Assembly (NCBI GenBank): GCA_019639235.1
Contig: JAHBSG010000002.1
Coordinates: 1-64,000, forward strand
Direction of reading: 5' to 3'
Origin: Acidobacteriota bacterium
GTDB lineage: Bacteria > Acidobacteriota > Blastocatellia > Pyrinomonadales > Pyrinomonadaceae
Length of the DNA: 64,000 nt
The position numbers and the translations under genes are program-made. The notes under the pieces are model-generated. The model saw only the letters and a list, made by a program, of their open reading frames with translations. It did no database searches and had not been told where the DNA came from. This document shows, piece after piece, positions 1 through 8,740 of the stretch (positions are counted from its first letter, which is position 1; the number at the start of each line of letters is the position of its first letter).

Positions 1-1
1 G

Positions 2-1048
2 ATCAAGAACGGCGCCCAGCTCATCGTCCGCGAATCGCAGGCGGCCGTTTTTGTTTTCGAGGGCCAGGTGGCGGATGTTTTCACACCGGGCCGCTATACC
101 ATTGACGGCGGCAACACGCCGATCCTGTCGAAATTGGGTGCCTGGAAATACGGCTTCAATTCGCCGATGAAGTCCGAGGTCTATTTCGTCAATACGAAGC
201 AGTTCACGGATATGAAATGGGGCACCTCGAACCCGATAATGCTTCGCGATGCAGACTTCGGCATCGTCCGGCTGCGTGCATTTGGCGCCTACAGCCTTCG
301 CGTCGCCGACCCGGCCGGCTTTATCAAAGAGATCGCCGGGACAAACGCTCATTTTCAGACCGAAGATATCGACGGCCAGCTCAAGCGGGCGATCGTTTCG
401 GAGTTTTCTGACGCCATCGGCGAGATGAAGATCCCGGCGCTTGACCTTGCGGCGCAATATAAAGAGATCGGCGAGGCCATCCGGGCGAAGATCAACGGAG
501 ACTTCAATTCGTGGGGCCTTGAGGTCACCAAGTTTTACGTTGAGAACATCTCGCTTCCGCCCGAGGTCGAAGCGGCGATGGACAAGCGTGCTTCGATGGG
601 TGCCCTTGGCGACGCGCAAAAATATATGCAGTTTCAGGCGGCTGACGCCCTTCGCGACGCGGCCCAGAATGAAGGCGGCGGAGCAGGCCTCGGTGCGGGG
701 CTCGGTGCCGGATTTGCGGTCGGCGGCCAGATGGCGAATGCCTTCGGCGCAGGCCAGCCCGGTGGCCAGCAAATGGGCGGCGGCGGTGCGGCGGCGACGG
801 TTGCCTGCCCGGCATGCGGCAAGCAGAACGCGGCAGGTGCCAAGTTTTGTGCCGATTGCGGCGGCAAGATGGAGATCGCTCAGGTGCCCTGCGTAAAGTG
901 CGGTGCAAAGCTCCGCGAGGGTGCGAAGTTCTGCTCGGAGTGCGGCTCTTCGCAAGAGAAAGCAAAGTGCACCGGCTGCCAGGCTGAGCTTTCGGCGGGT
1001 GCCAAGTTCTGCCCCGAGTGCGGAACCAAAACACCCGAAGCTGCCTAA
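2..1048 (+). CDS. SPFH-domain protein with C-terminal zinc ribbons (5' partial)
   Basis: The reading frame is open from the first bases of the window, so the N-terminus lies outside it; 348 residues are visible. The GTG at base 68 is internal, because the residues before it (ending FEGQVADVFTPGRY) already match the family. Residues 1 to about 210 are an SPFH/Band-7 domain of the YdjI/virion-core-like type. A Gly/Ala/Gln-rich linker follows, then three paired CxxC zinc ribbons (CPACG..CADCG, CVKCG..CSECG, CTGCQ..CPECG). Such proteins are membrane-associated scaffolds of unknown exact role. A strong terminator follows directly. Confidence 0.9.
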   Translation: MKNGAQLIVRESQAAVFVFEGQVADVFTPGRYTIDGGNTPILSKLGAWKYGFNSPMKSEVYFVNTKQFTDMKWGTSNPIMLRDADFGIVRLRAFGAYSLRVADPAGFIKEIAGTNAHFQTEDIDGQLKRAIVSEFSDAIGEMKIPALDLAAQYKEIGEAIRAKINGDFNSWGLEVTKFYVENISLPPEVEAAMDKRASMGALGDAQKYMQFQAADALRDAAQNEGGGAGLGAGLGAGFAVGGQMANAFGAGQPGGQQMGGGGAAATVACPACGKQNAAGAKFCADCGGKMEIAQVPCVKCGAKLREGAKFCSECGSSQEKAKCTGCQAELSAGAKFCPECGTKTPEAA

Positions 1049-1070
1049 GGCCGAAACCTTTAATTTCAAT

Positions 1071-1105
1071 GGGCGTACTGCTTTTGGGCTGTACGCCCCT
1101 TTTTT
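1071..1105 (+). terminator. Rho-independent terminator after the SPFH gene
   Basis: A perfect 8-bp stem, GGGCGTAC (1071-1078) and GTACGCCC (1091-1098), encloses a 12-base loop and is followed by a T run at 1100-1105. It ends only 4 bases before the next start codon. Confidence 0.85.
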
Positions 1106-1109
1106 GGAT

Positions 1110-1880
1110 ATGGACTTTGTGAAACCCACCAGAAGGGAATTCTGTGCGACGCTGTTGGGGAGCGTGCTTACCTACTCGCTTCTTAGTGGATGCTCGAAAC
1201 CGCAGGCAGTTTCAACAGCGGTCGAACCGCTCGTGCGGCACTGGGCGATCGAGCTCAATGAATACTGCAGCGACCTGAAACTAGGCCGTATTCCACAATA
1301 TGTGTGGCAGGAATCGGTTGAACGGCTCTTTTCGCGGGTAGATCTTGAGGAACTGTTGAAATTCATCGATTTTGAAACGCTCGAGAACGGCTTGAAGTAC
1401 CCGGATCTTGGTGTCGCGACCGAGAGTGTGACCTTTCCGCCGCTCGAAGGTTTACCGAAAGATGTTGTCTTCATCAAAAAGATATTTGGAATGCGGAAGG
1501 GGCGAGCGATCATTCCGCACGGCCATAGCAATATGGCCTCGGCCCATTTAGTGCTGGGCGGCCAATTTAAGCTCAGACATTACGAAAAACTGGCGTTGGA
1601 GAAACGACAAATGACGATCCGGCCAACGATCGACATGACCGCAGCGGCAGGCACTGCTTCGAGCATTTCTGATGAAGCGAACAACGTCCATTGGTTCGTG
1701 GCTGAGAGCGACCGCGCATTTACCTTCGACGTGATCATGTTGGACCTGGCCGGTAAACGATACGACATTCATAATCTTGACCTCGACCGAGCGGAACCGT
1801 TGGAGGGCGACGCGCTTCGAGTACCCGTCATCGGCGTTAATGCAGCGCTCAAGCGGTACGGCAAGTCTGCCATGCACTGA
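1110..1880 (+). CDS. Tat-exported putative lipoprotein with cupin-like core
   Basis: A 256-residue protein. The N-terminus has a twin-arginine motif (TRREFC), a hydrophobic stretch and a lipobox-like LSGC, so export by Tat and lipidation at that Cys are likely. The centre (around PHGHSNMASAHLVLGG) and a later VHWF segment look like the metal-binding strands of a cupin, similar to thiol-dioxygenase-type cupins; this is inference. The ATG at 1110 is chosen because it directly precedes the signal; a GTG at 1119 is an alternative. It starts right behind the terminator of the previous gene, so its promoter must be inside that gene or it depends on read-through. Confidence 0.7.
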   Translation: MDFVKPTRREFCATLLGSVLTYSLLSGCSKPQAVSTAVEPLVRHWAIELNEYCSDLKLGRIPQYVWQESVERLFSRVDLEELLKFIDFETLENGLKYPDLGVATESVTFPPLEGLPKDVVFIKKIFGMRKGRAIIPHGHSNMASAHLVLGGQFKLRHYEKLALEKRQMTIRPTIDMTAAAGTASSISDEANNVHWFVAESDRAFTFDVIMLDLAGKRYDIHNLDLDRAEPLEGDALRVPVIGVNAALKRYGKSAMH

Positions 1881-1929
1881 TATCCTTCGCTTTTCCCACA
1901 ACCATTGATTTACTTTACAATTTTAGATT

Positions 1930-2106
1930 ATGCCAATAAGCCCAGAATTGCTAGAGATACTCCGCTGCCCAAAGTGCAAGGCGGAGGTGAAGATCAACGA
2001 AGAAGAGACCAAGATCACCTGCCAGAATCCGGAGTGCCGGCTGGTCTATCCCGTTCGCGATGAGATACCGGTGATGCTGGTCGATGAGGCGACCGTCGAA
2101 GAATGA
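1930..2106 (+). CDS. Trm112-family zinc-ribbon protein
   Basis: A 58-residue protein beginning MPISPELLEILRCPKCK, with CPKC and a second CQNPEC pair followed by the family-typical YPVRDEIPVML. Bacterial Trm112/YcaR-like proteins are small partners or activators of methyltransferases, or of lipid A and nucleotide-sugar enzymes. The start codon is the only plausible one for the full domain. The glycosyltransferase gene begins 72 bases downstream, past an inverted repeat. Confidence 0.85.
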   Translation: MPISPELLEILRCPKCKAEVKINEEETKITCQNPECRLVYPVRDEIPVMLVDEATVEE

Positions 2107-2107
2107 G

Positions 2108-2173
2108 AAATGATAATTGATAGATGAAAATTGCCTCGGAGCCTTCTGATTTATCAATTCTCATCTATCATTT
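2108..2173 (+). repeat. AT-rich imperfect inverted repeat
   Basis: The left arm 2108-2133 (AAATGAT..AGATGA..AATTG) pairs with the right arm 2155-2173, except for a 7-base ATTGATA-type expansion in the left arm. It fills the gap between two genes and is far more AT-rich than its surroundings. It belongs to a set of word-like intergenic repeats seen at several places in this window. Confidence 0.6.
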
Positions 2174-2178
2174 AGCGA

Positions 2179-3243
2179 ATGGATATCGACTGGACAGGAG
2201 TAAAGCGCGTTCTCGTCGTCCGGCTTCGTTCGATCGGCGATGCGGTGCTTGCGACGCCCTCGCTTGCGGCACTCCGCCGCCAGCTTCCAACGGCACAAAT
2301 AGACATTCTGCTCGAAGACTGGGTCGCAGCGCTTCTTGAGGGTTTTGATGCGGTAGATAACGTGATTGCGGTCGGCCGCTCGGGGCTCGAGCGGATGCGA
2401 ACCGCACGCCGCCTTCGCCGGACAAGATACGACGTCGTATTCAATCTCCACGGCGGAACGACCTCGACCTTTTTCACACGCGCGACCGGTGCCCGCCATC
2501 GCGTCGGCTACGCGAACTATCAATACGCGAATTTCTATACCGATCTCCTTTCATCGTCGGCAGATTTCTGGGGGCGAACGCCGACGCACTCAGCCGAGCA
2601 GCAACTGGCACTGCTCGGGTTCGTCGGCATTCCGGTCGAGGACCGGCCGACGAGCCGCTTGCCGATACCTGACGTAGCGCTTAGATCGATCGAACAGCGT
2701 CTCGCAAATTCCGGATTCCGAATTCCGCACCCCGAGTTTGCTCTTCTACATCCCTCGACCGCGTTTATCACAAAGCAATGGCCGGCTGAAAACTTCGCCC
2801 GGCTTGCTGAGCATCTCGGCGAAAAGGGCCTAGCAGCGGTTGCCGTTACGTCGAAAAGCGAACGGGCGGTGCTCGAAGAGCTTGTCGCTCGATCCGGAGT
2901 TCCGGTAACGACATTTGACGACCTGAGCCTGCCGGAGATCACCGCACTTGCCTCGCGGGCGAAGCTTTTTGTCGGGAATGACAGCGGCATCGCCCATATC
3001 TCGGCCGCGGTCGGGACTCCGACCCTTGTTATCTTTGGCTCGTCAAACCGCGACCATTGGCGGCCTTGGGGCGATGCGCCGAGTGAGATCGTTTTTGAGG
3101 AATTCGATTGCCAACCATGTCCCGGTTACCGCTGCGAGGTCTTCGGTGAGCCGCGGTGCATACTCTCGATCGCGCCCGAGCGGGTCATTGCGGCGGCGGA
3201 GCGGCTAATTGAAAAAACCGATCAGACGGCAGAGATGCTATAA
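2179..3243 (+). CDS. Glycosyltransferase family 9 (heptosyltransferase-like)
   Basis: A 354-residue protein. The N-terminus VLVVRLRSIGDAVLATP is the hallmark of the ADP-heptose:LPS heptosyltransferase (WaaF/RfaF) family, and the C-terminal domain has FVGNDSGIAHISAAVGTP and FGSSNRDHWRPWG, the sugar-nucleotide binding region. It probably adds a heptose-like sugar to lipopolysaccharide core or a related glycan on the cytoplasmic membrane face. A C-terminal CQPCPGYRCE segment is typical of the family. Around residue 176-185 the DNA contains three ATTCCG words in tandem (2707-2727), perhaps a repeat-derived surface loop. The acceptor cannot be predicted. Confidence 0.9.
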   Translation: MDIDWTGVKRVLVVRLRSIGDAVLATPSLAALRRQLPTAQIDILLEDWVAALLEGFDAVDNVIAVGRSGLERMRTARRLRRTRYDVVFNLHGGTTSTFFTRATGARHRVGYANYQYANFYTDLLSSSADFWGRTPTHSAEQQLALLGFVGIPVEDRPTSRLPIPDVALRSIEQRLANSGFRIPHPEFALLHPSTAFITKQWPAENFARLAEHLGEKGLAAVAVTSKSERAVLEELVARSGVPVTTFDDLSLPEITALASRAKLFVGNDSGIAHISAAVGTPTLVIFGSSNRDHWRPWGDAPSEIVFEEFDCQPCPGYRCEVFGEPRCILSIAPERVIAAAERLIEKTDQTAEML

Positions 3244-3264
3244 TTTTCCTGCTCCGGGAATTTG

Positions 3265-3636
3265 ATGGTCAAACGCTTTTCAATACTCGCGGTATTGCTG
3301 TTCTCGCTGTGTGTTTCACGCGGCGAGGGCGTTCATATTTTCCCGTTCGCAGATGCAGGCTGCCAATCTGAGGCTGCGAGCCTGCTCGGCAAGGGCGGTG
3401 CAAAACTTCACGGCTATTCGATATTTCCGCAGGACGGATTCCACGGTCAGAAGCTGACCAAGATTTATAAAGATGCGGCCGGCGATGGCGACGGAGCTTG
3501 CCATGCAGGCCTCCCGGCACTTACGACCCGCAAGGTTGCCACCGCATCTACGCACCTTATCACTGCGATCGGACCACAGCGCACCAAGTTCCTTCTCACA
3601 TCCGGCTCCGACCGTTCCCCGCCCCCAGTTTCCTAA
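3265..3636 (+). CDS. Hypothetical secreted protein (weak call)
   Basis: A 123-residue open frame whose start MVKRFSILAVLLFSLCVSRG looks like a signal peptide. The rest (GCQSEAASLLGKGGAKLHGYS and onward) matches no family I recognise, and the Pro/Ser-rich end suggests a chance extension or an old frameshift. It lies in an otherwise gene-free stretch (3244-3735) between the glycosyltransferase and the transporter. I see no strong ribosome binding site. If it is not a gene, nothing else recognisable occupies this interval. Confidence 0.4.
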   Translation: MVKRFSILAVLLFSLCVSRGEGVHIFPFADAGCQSEAASLLGKGGAKLHGYSIFPQDGFHGQKLTKIYKDAAGDGDGACHAGLPALTTRKVATASTHLITAIGPQRTKFLLTSGSDRSPPPVS

Positions 3637-3735
3637 GTCGAAGAACAATGGAACATTCCCGGCCGCCCACGTTTAGACAAGCGAGCGGCGGGCAAGTAAA
3701 AAAGTCTCTTTCAGGCTCGGAGGAAACAAGCACAA

Positions 3736-4761
3736 ATGGGATCGCAATTTTCAGAGGACATTCACGGCACCATCAACCCGAACGACGCCGGCCACCTACA
3801 GGAACCGGTCAGGCGTTTTGCCCGGACCGACTTTCCGCGGCTTGATGAATCGCTGACGGTCGAGGGAGCTCTTCGCCTTATCAGGCTCAAGGGGCTCGGC
3901 GAGCGGATCATTTACTTTTACGTGGTCGATGCGGAGAACCACTTGCGCGGAATTCTCCCGACGCGCAAGCTGCTCACATCGATGCCTTCGGTACGGCTGG
4001 GCGACATCATGAGCACGGACATCGTCTCGGTTCCGGCCTCGGCTTCGGTCCTTGAAGCCTGCGAGATGTTTCTTGAGCATAAGTTCCTGGCGTTTCCGGT
4101 GGTTGACGAGGACGGGCGAATGCTTGGCGTGGTCGATGCCGGGCTTTTTACGAAGGAAACACTCAATATTGCAGAGCGGCACCACGTTGACGACGTTTTC
4201 CAGATGATCGGCTTCGGCATTCAGCAGATCAAAGGAAAATCGGCGTTCGGCATCTTCCGCTATCGGTTTCCGTGGCTTATCGCGACAATGGCGAGCGGGA
4301 CGATCTGTGCGTTGCTTACCGGCTTTTACGAGGCGACGCTGGCGGAGGCGATCGTTCTTGCGTTCTTCATAACGCTTGTACTGGCGCTTGGCGAGAGTGT
4401 GAGTATTCAATCGATGACGGTCGCATTGCAGAACCTGCACTTCGGCAAGCCGAATCTGAAGGATTATTTCCGTTGGCTGCGTCGGGAGGCTTCGGCGACG
4501 CTATTGCTCGGGCTGGCCTGCGGTGCGGCGGTCGGGTCGATCGCCTGGGTCTGGCGTGGCGAGCCGCTCGCGGCCCTGGTCATCGGGCTCAGCGTGCTGC
4601 TGTCGGTGCTTGCCGCGGGCATAATTGGGATGAGCATCCCGACGCTGCTCCATGCGATCCATGAGGACTCGAAGATAGCCGCCGGGCCGATCACGCTCGC
4701 AACGACGGATATCCTTACGTTAGTGTTCTATTTCAATATCGCGACGGTTTTGCTGGGCTGA
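3736..4761 (+). CDS. CBS-pair and MgtE-type membrane domain protein
   Basis: A 341-residue protein. Residues about 30-150 form two CBS domains (SLTVEGALRLI; DIMSTDIVSVPASASVLEAC). About five membrane helices follow from residue 175, with the MgtE-like order R..WL, LGESVSIQSMTVALQ and GPITLATTDILTLVFYF. It is probably a magnesium or divalent-cation channel gated by the CBS pair. Unlike classical MgtE (about 450 residues) it lacks the acidic N-terminal MgtE_N domain. A GGAGGA ribosome binding site lies at 3719-3724. Confidence 0.85.
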   Translation: MGSQFSEDIHGTINPNDAGHLQEPVRRFARTDFPRLDESLTVEGALRLIRLKGLGERIIYFYVVDAENHLRGILPTRKLLTSMPSVRLGDIMSTDIVSVPASASVLEACEMFLEHKFLAFPVVDEDGRMLGVVDAGLFTKETLNIAERHHVDDVFQMIGFGIQQIKGKSAFGIFRYRFPWLIATMASGTICALLTGFYEATLAEAIVLAFFITLVLALGESVSIQSMTVALQNLHFGKPNLKDYFRWLRREASATLLLGLACGAAVGSIAWVWRGEPLAALVIGLSVLLSVLAAGIIGMSIPTLLHAIHEDSKIAAGPITLATTDILTLVFYFNIATVLLG

Positions 4762-4778
4762 GCCATCGTCTCCGAAGT

Positions 4779-4807
4779 TTGACTCTTTTTGCCGTAAACA
4801 CTAGTAT
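4779..4807 (+). promoter_or_regulatory. Sigma-70 promoter for the ffh operon
   Basis: A -35 box TTGACT (4779-4784) and a -10 box TAGTAT (4802-4807) are separated by exactly 17 bases and lie 36 bases upstream of the ffh start codon. Confidence 0.75.
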
Positions 4808-4843
4808 TTATAGTTTCGACTCTTGTAGCCGAAGTGTGCCTTT

Positions 4844-6334
4844 ATGTTCGAATCGCTGTCCGACAAACTCAAGAAAACGCTGCGCGATCTGCGTGGCTTG
4901 GGCAAACTGACGCCCGAGCACGTTGACGCAGCTCTTCGCGAGATCCGGATGGCCCTTCTTGAGGCCGACGTAAACTACAAGGTCGCCAAGGAATTCGTCG
5001 AATCCGTCAGGGCAAAGGCCGAGGGGCAAGAGGTCTGGCAGGGGCTAAACCCGCACGAACAGGTCGTTAAGATCGTCTATGACGAGCTTGTCTCGCTTAT
5101 GGGCGGCACTTCGTCACGGCTCGTTTTTACAAAGCAGATCCCGAACGTCGTGATGATCGTCGGGCTCCAGGGCTCGGGTAAAACGACCTCGACCGGAAAG
5201 ATCTCACGCTGGCTTCGCGACAATCAAGAGCGCAAGCCGCTTCTCGTCTCGGTTGACGTTTATCGCCCGGCCGCCCGCGAGCAGCTACGCGTTGTTGGCG
5301 GTGCCGTCGGTGTTCCGGTTTACGAGAACAAAGAGACGTCAGACCCGATGACGCTGGTCCGCGGAGCGATGAAGCACGCTCAGGACCTAGGGTTTGACAC
5401 GCTGATGATCGACACGGCCGGCCGTCTTCACATCGATGACGAGCTGATGGTCGAGCTTGAGCAGATCAAGGCCGAGACGAAGCCGATCGAGGTGCTCTTC
5501 GTCGCGGACGCGATGACCGGCCAGGATGCCGTGAACTCGGCACAGACCTTTCACGAGCGGGTCGGCATTACGGGCGTTGTCCTTACAAAGATGGACGGCG
5601 ATGCCCGCGGCGGTGCGGCACTTTCCATCCGCCAGGTCATTGGCCAGCCGGTAAAATTCGTCGGAGTCGGTGAAAAATACGACGCCATCGAGCCCTTCTA
5701 TCCGGACCGTATCGCACAGCGGATACTCGGAATGGGCGACGTCCTGACCTTGATCGAAGAGGTCCAGGGCAAGATCGACGAGCAGGAAGCACAGGCCCAA
5801 CTGCTCAAGATGTCGCGGAACCAGTTCACGCTGGAGGATTTCCGGGCACAGCTCCGGCAGTTCAAGCAGCTCGGCTCGATGTCAAAGCTGATGAAGATGC
5901 TTCCGGAGCAGATGACCGGCGGGCTTTCGCTCTCGGAAGAGCAATCGGCCGAGGTCGATCAACAAATGCGGCGGACCGAGGCGATCATCGATTCGATGAC
6001 CAAGGCCGAACGCAACGATCACCGTATCATCGACGCCAGCCGAAAGACCCGCATCGCGGGCGGCTCGGGCTCGACGATCGCGGAGGTCAATCAACTGCTG
6101 CGGCAGTATGATCAGATGCGGAAGATGATGGCCCAAATGAACAAGGGCGGGCTTTTCGCTGGGCTCGGCAAGAAGATGCTCGGAGGCCTCTCGGGTGGAT
6201 TAGGCGGAATGCTTGGCTCCGGCGGGCTCGGCGGATTGGGCGGAATGCTCGGTTCGGGAATGGACGATGACGGACCGGAACAGCCGGCCTCGCGTTCGAT
6301 AAAGAAAAAGAAAAGGCATAAGAAAAGAAAGTGA
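4844..6334 (+). CDS. ffh: Signal recognition particle protein Ffh
   Basis: The SRP GTPase binds 4.5S RNA and signal sequences and delivers nascent membrane proteins to FtsY. The 496 residues show the N bundle, the GTPase G domain with GLQGSGKTT (P-loop), DVYRPAAREQL, DTAGR and TKMDGDARGG, and a Met-rich M domain from about residue 325. The tail is unusual: a Gly/Met/Leu-rich repeat (GGLGGMLGSGG) ends in a Lys/Arg cluster (KKKKRHKKRK), making it about 45 residues longer than typical Ffh. It is first in the rpsP-rimM-trmD-rplS operon and has a promoter just upstream. Confidence 0.97.
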   Translation: MFESLSDKLKKTLRDLRGLGKLTPEHVDAALREIRMALLEADVNYKVAKEFVESVRAKAEGQEVWQGLNPHEQVVKIVYDELVSLMGGTSSRLVFTKQIPNVVMIVGLQGSGKTTSTGKISRWLRDNQERKPLLVSVDVYRPAAREQLRVVGGAVGVPVYENKETSDPMTLVRGAMKHAQDLGFDTLMIDTAGRLHIDDELMVELEQIKAETKPIEVLFVADAMTGQDAVNSAQTFHERVGITGVVLTKMDGDARGGAALSIRQVIGQPVKFVGVGEKYDAIEPFYPDRIAQRILGMGDVLTLIEEVQGKIDEQEAQAQLLKMSRNQFTLEDFRAQLRQFKQLGSMSKLMKMLPEQMTGGLSLSEEQSAEVDQQMRRTEAIIDSMTKAERNDHRIIDASRKTRIAGGSGSTIAEVNQLLRQYDQMRKMMAQMNKGGLFAGLGKKMLGGLSGGLGGMLGSGGLGGLGGMLGSGMDDDGPEQPASRSIKKKKRHKKRK

Positions 6335-6415
6335 ATAGTAAATCGTAAATTGTGAATAGTAAGAGAGTGCGATTTGCGATTTGAGATCAGCAGTTCATTG
6401 GAAGACAAGGAAGAT

Positions 6416-6664
6416 ATGTTAGCAATCAGTTTGATGAGAATGGGCGCGAAGGGCAAGCCGTTTTATCGCGTCGTGGTCAAGGAAAAGCGTTCGAAGCGGG
6501 ACGGTGCGTACATCGAAAATCTCGGCACCTATAACCCGATGGTGAACCCGGCCGAGGTTAGCCTCAAGCACGACCGGATCCAGTATTGGATCGGAGTTGG
6601 CGCACAGCCGACCGAGACGGTCGCGAGCCTGATCAAGCACAACGCAGCTCCGGCAGCGGAATAG
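6416..6664 (+). CDS. rpsP: 30S ribosomal protein S16
   Basis: An 82-residue protein that starts [20 protein letters not shown] and contains [17 protein letters not shown], as in S16 proteins. The ATG at 6416 is chosen over an upstream in-frame start at 6374, because the family begins here and AAGGA sits just ahead. S16 is needed for 30S assembly. The gap after ffh (6335-6415) carries a word-like AT-rich repeat built on GTGAATAGTAA. Confidence 0.97.
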   Translation: MLAISLMRMGAKGKPFYRVVVKEKRSKRDGAYIENLGTYNPMVNPAEVSLKHDRIQYWIGVGAQPTETVASLIKHNAAPAAE

Positions 6665-6746
6665 GCTTTGCCACAGAGGCCACTGAGTCTCACGAGCATT
6701 GATCTCTTTATTTCGGTGCTCTCTATGAACTGGGTAGCAGGAAGGC

Positions 6747-6977
6747 ATGAAAGAAGCTGTTGAAAAGATCGTGAAAGCACTGGTCGGCAATGCCGATGCG
6801 GTCGAGGTCGAAGAGACCGGCGGGAAGACCGTCCGGCTCGCCGTCCGCGTCGCGCCGGATGACTACGGCCGTGTCATCGGCCGCGAGGGACGCACGATCA
6901 AGGCCATCCGCAGCCTGCTTTTCATCGCCGGCCAGAAGCACGGCAAGCGATACCAGCTTGACCTGCTCGAGGATTGA
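6747..6977 (+). CDS. khpA: KH-domain RNA-binding protein KhpA
   Basis: A 76-residue single KH domain with the RNA-binding GxxG loop as GREG (GRVIGREGRTIKAIRSLL). In Gram-positive bacteria KhpA pairs with KhpB and affects cell size and small-RNA function; the family is fixed between rpsP and rimM in many phyla, as here. Its stop is 20 bases before the preferred rimM start. Confidence 0.93.
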   Translation: MKEAVEKIVKALVGNADAVEVEETGGKTVRLAVRVAPDDYGRVIGREGRTIKAIRSLLFIAGQKHGKRYQLDLLED

Positions 6978-6997
6978 CGCTCGGCGAGAGAGATCGG

Positions 6998-7510
6998 ATG
7001 AGCGATCTGGTCGCGATAGCAAGGGTCGCCCGGCCGCACGGCATCCGCGGCGAGGTCACGGCCGATATCGTCACGGATTTTCCTGAACGGTTCGAGGGGC
7101 TTGAGGCCGTTACCGCAAAGCTTGTCGATTCGAGCCGGGCGGAATTGAAGATCGAAAGGTTCCGGTTTCATCAGGGCCGAGTGATGCTGAAATTTGCGGG
7201 CATTGATACGGTCGAGGGCGCCGAGCAGCTGCGAAACGCTGAGATCTGCGTTGCCGCGGAGGACGCGGTCGAGCTTGAAGCGGACGAATACTTTGACTGG
7301 GAACTTGCGGGCTGCAGCGTTATGACGCTCGCCGGCAAAGAGCTTGGAACGGTCGCCGAGGTGATGCGAACGGGCGGGACCGAGATCTTGGTCATTCGGG
7401 GCGGCGAACGAGAATATCTTGTGCCTTTTGCCGAAGCGATCTGCCCCGAGGTCGATATTGAGAATAAAAGGATCGTCGTCGATCCGCCGGAAGGCTTATT
7501 GGAGTTTTAG
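6998..7510 (+). CDS. rimM: Ribosome maturation factor RimM
   Basis: A 170-residue protein. The N-terminal beta-barrel holds IARVARPHGIRGEV, the family signature, and the C-terminal PRC-barrel holds DEYFDWELAGCSVMT and EYLVPFAEAICPEVDIENKRI. RimM binds S19 and assists 30S head maturation. An upstream TTG at 6974 would overlap khpA; the ATG at 6998, preceded by GAGAGA, gives the usual length. The stop is directly followed by the trmD start. Confidence 0.96.
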   Translation: MSDLVAIARVARPHGIRGEVTADIVTDFPERFEGLEAVTAKLVDSSRAELKIERFRFHQGRVMLKFAGIDTVEGAEQLRNAEICVAAEDAVELEADEYFDWELAGCSVMTLAGKELGTVAEVMRTGGTEILVIRGGEREYLVPFAEAICPEVDIENKRIVVDPPEGLLEF

Positions 7511-8239
7511 GTGAAGATTGATGTTCTTACAATTTTCCCTGAGTTTTTCGGACAGGTCTTTGATTTTGGAATAATTCGCCGGGCAAAGCTCGCCGGGATC
7601 GTTGAGATAAACGTCCACGATATTCGCGAGTTTGCGACCGATAAGCACCGGATGACCGACGACCGGCCGTTTGGCGGCGGCGACGGGATGGTGATGAAGC
7701 CGGAGCCGATATTCGCCGCGGTCGAGCATTTAACCGGTGCGGCCGAGCGGTCGGGATATCCGGCCGAGACGCGAGTCGTGCTGCTCTCGCCGCAGGGCAA
7801 GCCGCTAAAGCAGCAGATGGCGCGCGAGTTTGCCGACGAGGCACGGCACGTGATCGTCATCTGCGGGCGATATGAGGGAGTAGATGAGCGGGTCAATTAC
7901 GCGCTTGTCACTGACGAGATCTCGATCGGCGATTACGTGCTCTCGGGCGGCGAACCGGCGGCTGTTGTGCTGACCGATGCGATCGTCAGGCTTCTGCCCG
8001 ATGCGCTTGGCAGCGAGACCTCGGCCGAGAACGATTCGTTCTCCGACGGTTTGCTCGATTGCCCGCATTACACGCGGCCGGCGGAGTTCAGGGGAATGAA
8101 GGTCCCCGAAGTTTTGTTAAGCGGCGATCACGCCGAAATAGAAAAATGGCGTCGCGAAATGGCGATGCAAAAGACGAAGCGAATTCGTCCGGATCTTTTG
8201 GAGGGCGGACACTCTTGTCCGCTGGTGGAAAGTGAATAA
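7511..8239 (+). CDS. trmD: tRNA (guanine-N1-)-methyltransferase TrmD, tail built on a repeat
   Basis: TrmD makes m1G37 in tRNAs and prevents frameshifting. The 242 residues start with GTG and show the SPOUT trefoil knot: [26 protein letters not shown] and [12 protein letters not shown] (SAM site). The family normally ends soon after the [13 protein letters not shown] equivalent. Here about eleven extra residues ([11 protein letters not shown]) are encoded by the left arm of a palindromic element (8205-8222), so that element seems to have replaced the original stop codon. It sits between rimM and rplS as usual. Confidence 0.96.
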   Translation: MKIDVLTIFPEFFGQVFDFGIIRRAKLAGIVEINVHDIREFATDKHRMTDDRPFGGGDGMVMKPEPIFAAVEHLTGAAERSGYPAETRVVLLSPQGKPLKQQMAREFADEARHVIVICGRYEGVDERVNYALVTDEISIGDYVLSGGEPAAVVLTDAIVRLLPDALGSETSAENDSFSDGLLDCPHYTRPAEFRGMKVPEVLLSGDHAEIEKWRREMAMQKTKRIRPDLLEGGHSCPLVESE

Positions 8240-8317
8240 ATAAAGTGGAGAAAATGGTAAATGTGAGTTACTGAGCAATTCTCGCCGCAATGCGGCGATG
8301 CGGACAAGAGTGTCCGC
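8205..8317 (+). repeat. Palindromic element with perfect 18-bp inverted arms
   Basis: The left arm GCGGACACTCTTGTCCGC (8205-8222) and the right arm (8300-8317) are exact reverse complements, 77 bases apart, and each arm is itself nearly self-complementary. Between them is GCCGCAATGCGGC (8284-8296), another small hairpin. The left arm overlaps the end of trmD; the rest fills the trmD-rplS gap. The architecture resembles MITE or REP-type elements without a gene. Confidence 0.8.
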
Positions 8318-8347
8318 GCTCCGTGACTGACCTCTTGCCGAAAATAT

Positions 8348-8719
8348 ATGAACAGACTAGATGCAGTAGAGAAAACGCAGCTCCGGGACAACATCCCGGC
8401 CTTTCAGTCCGGCGACACCGTCAAGGTGCACGTCCGCATCAAGGAAGGTAACAAGGAGCGTATCCAGATCTTTGAGGGCGTTGTGATTGCCCGCAAGCAC
8501 GGCGGTGCCCGCGAGACCGTGACGGTCCGCAAGGTGAGCTTCGGCGTCGGCGTCGAGCGTATCTTCCCGCTTCACGCAACGGTCGTCGATCACATTGACG
8601 TCGTCCGCCGCGGCCGTGTCCGCCGGGCAAAGCTCTACTACCTGCGTGAACTCCGCGGTAAGGCCGCCCGGATCAAGGAAAAAGACACCCGGAACAAGGG
8701 TGCCAAGGCCGCCAGGTAA
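8348..8719 (+). CDS. rplS: 50S ribosomal protein L19
   Basis: A 123-residue protein with [51 protein letters not shown] and [25 protein letters not shown] in order, all diagnostic for L19. It lies at the 30S-50S interface. The gene keeps the conserved position after trmD, although a palindromic element has expanded the gap between them. Confidence 0.97.
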   Translation: MNRLDAVEKTQLRDNIPAFQSGDTVKVHVRIKEGNKERIQIFEGVVIARKHGGARETVTVRKVSFGVGVERIFPLHATVVDHIDVVRRGRVRRAKLYYLRELRGKAARIKEKDTRNKGAKAAR

Positions 8720-8740
8720 GCCGAAACTGACCAAGGGCCT

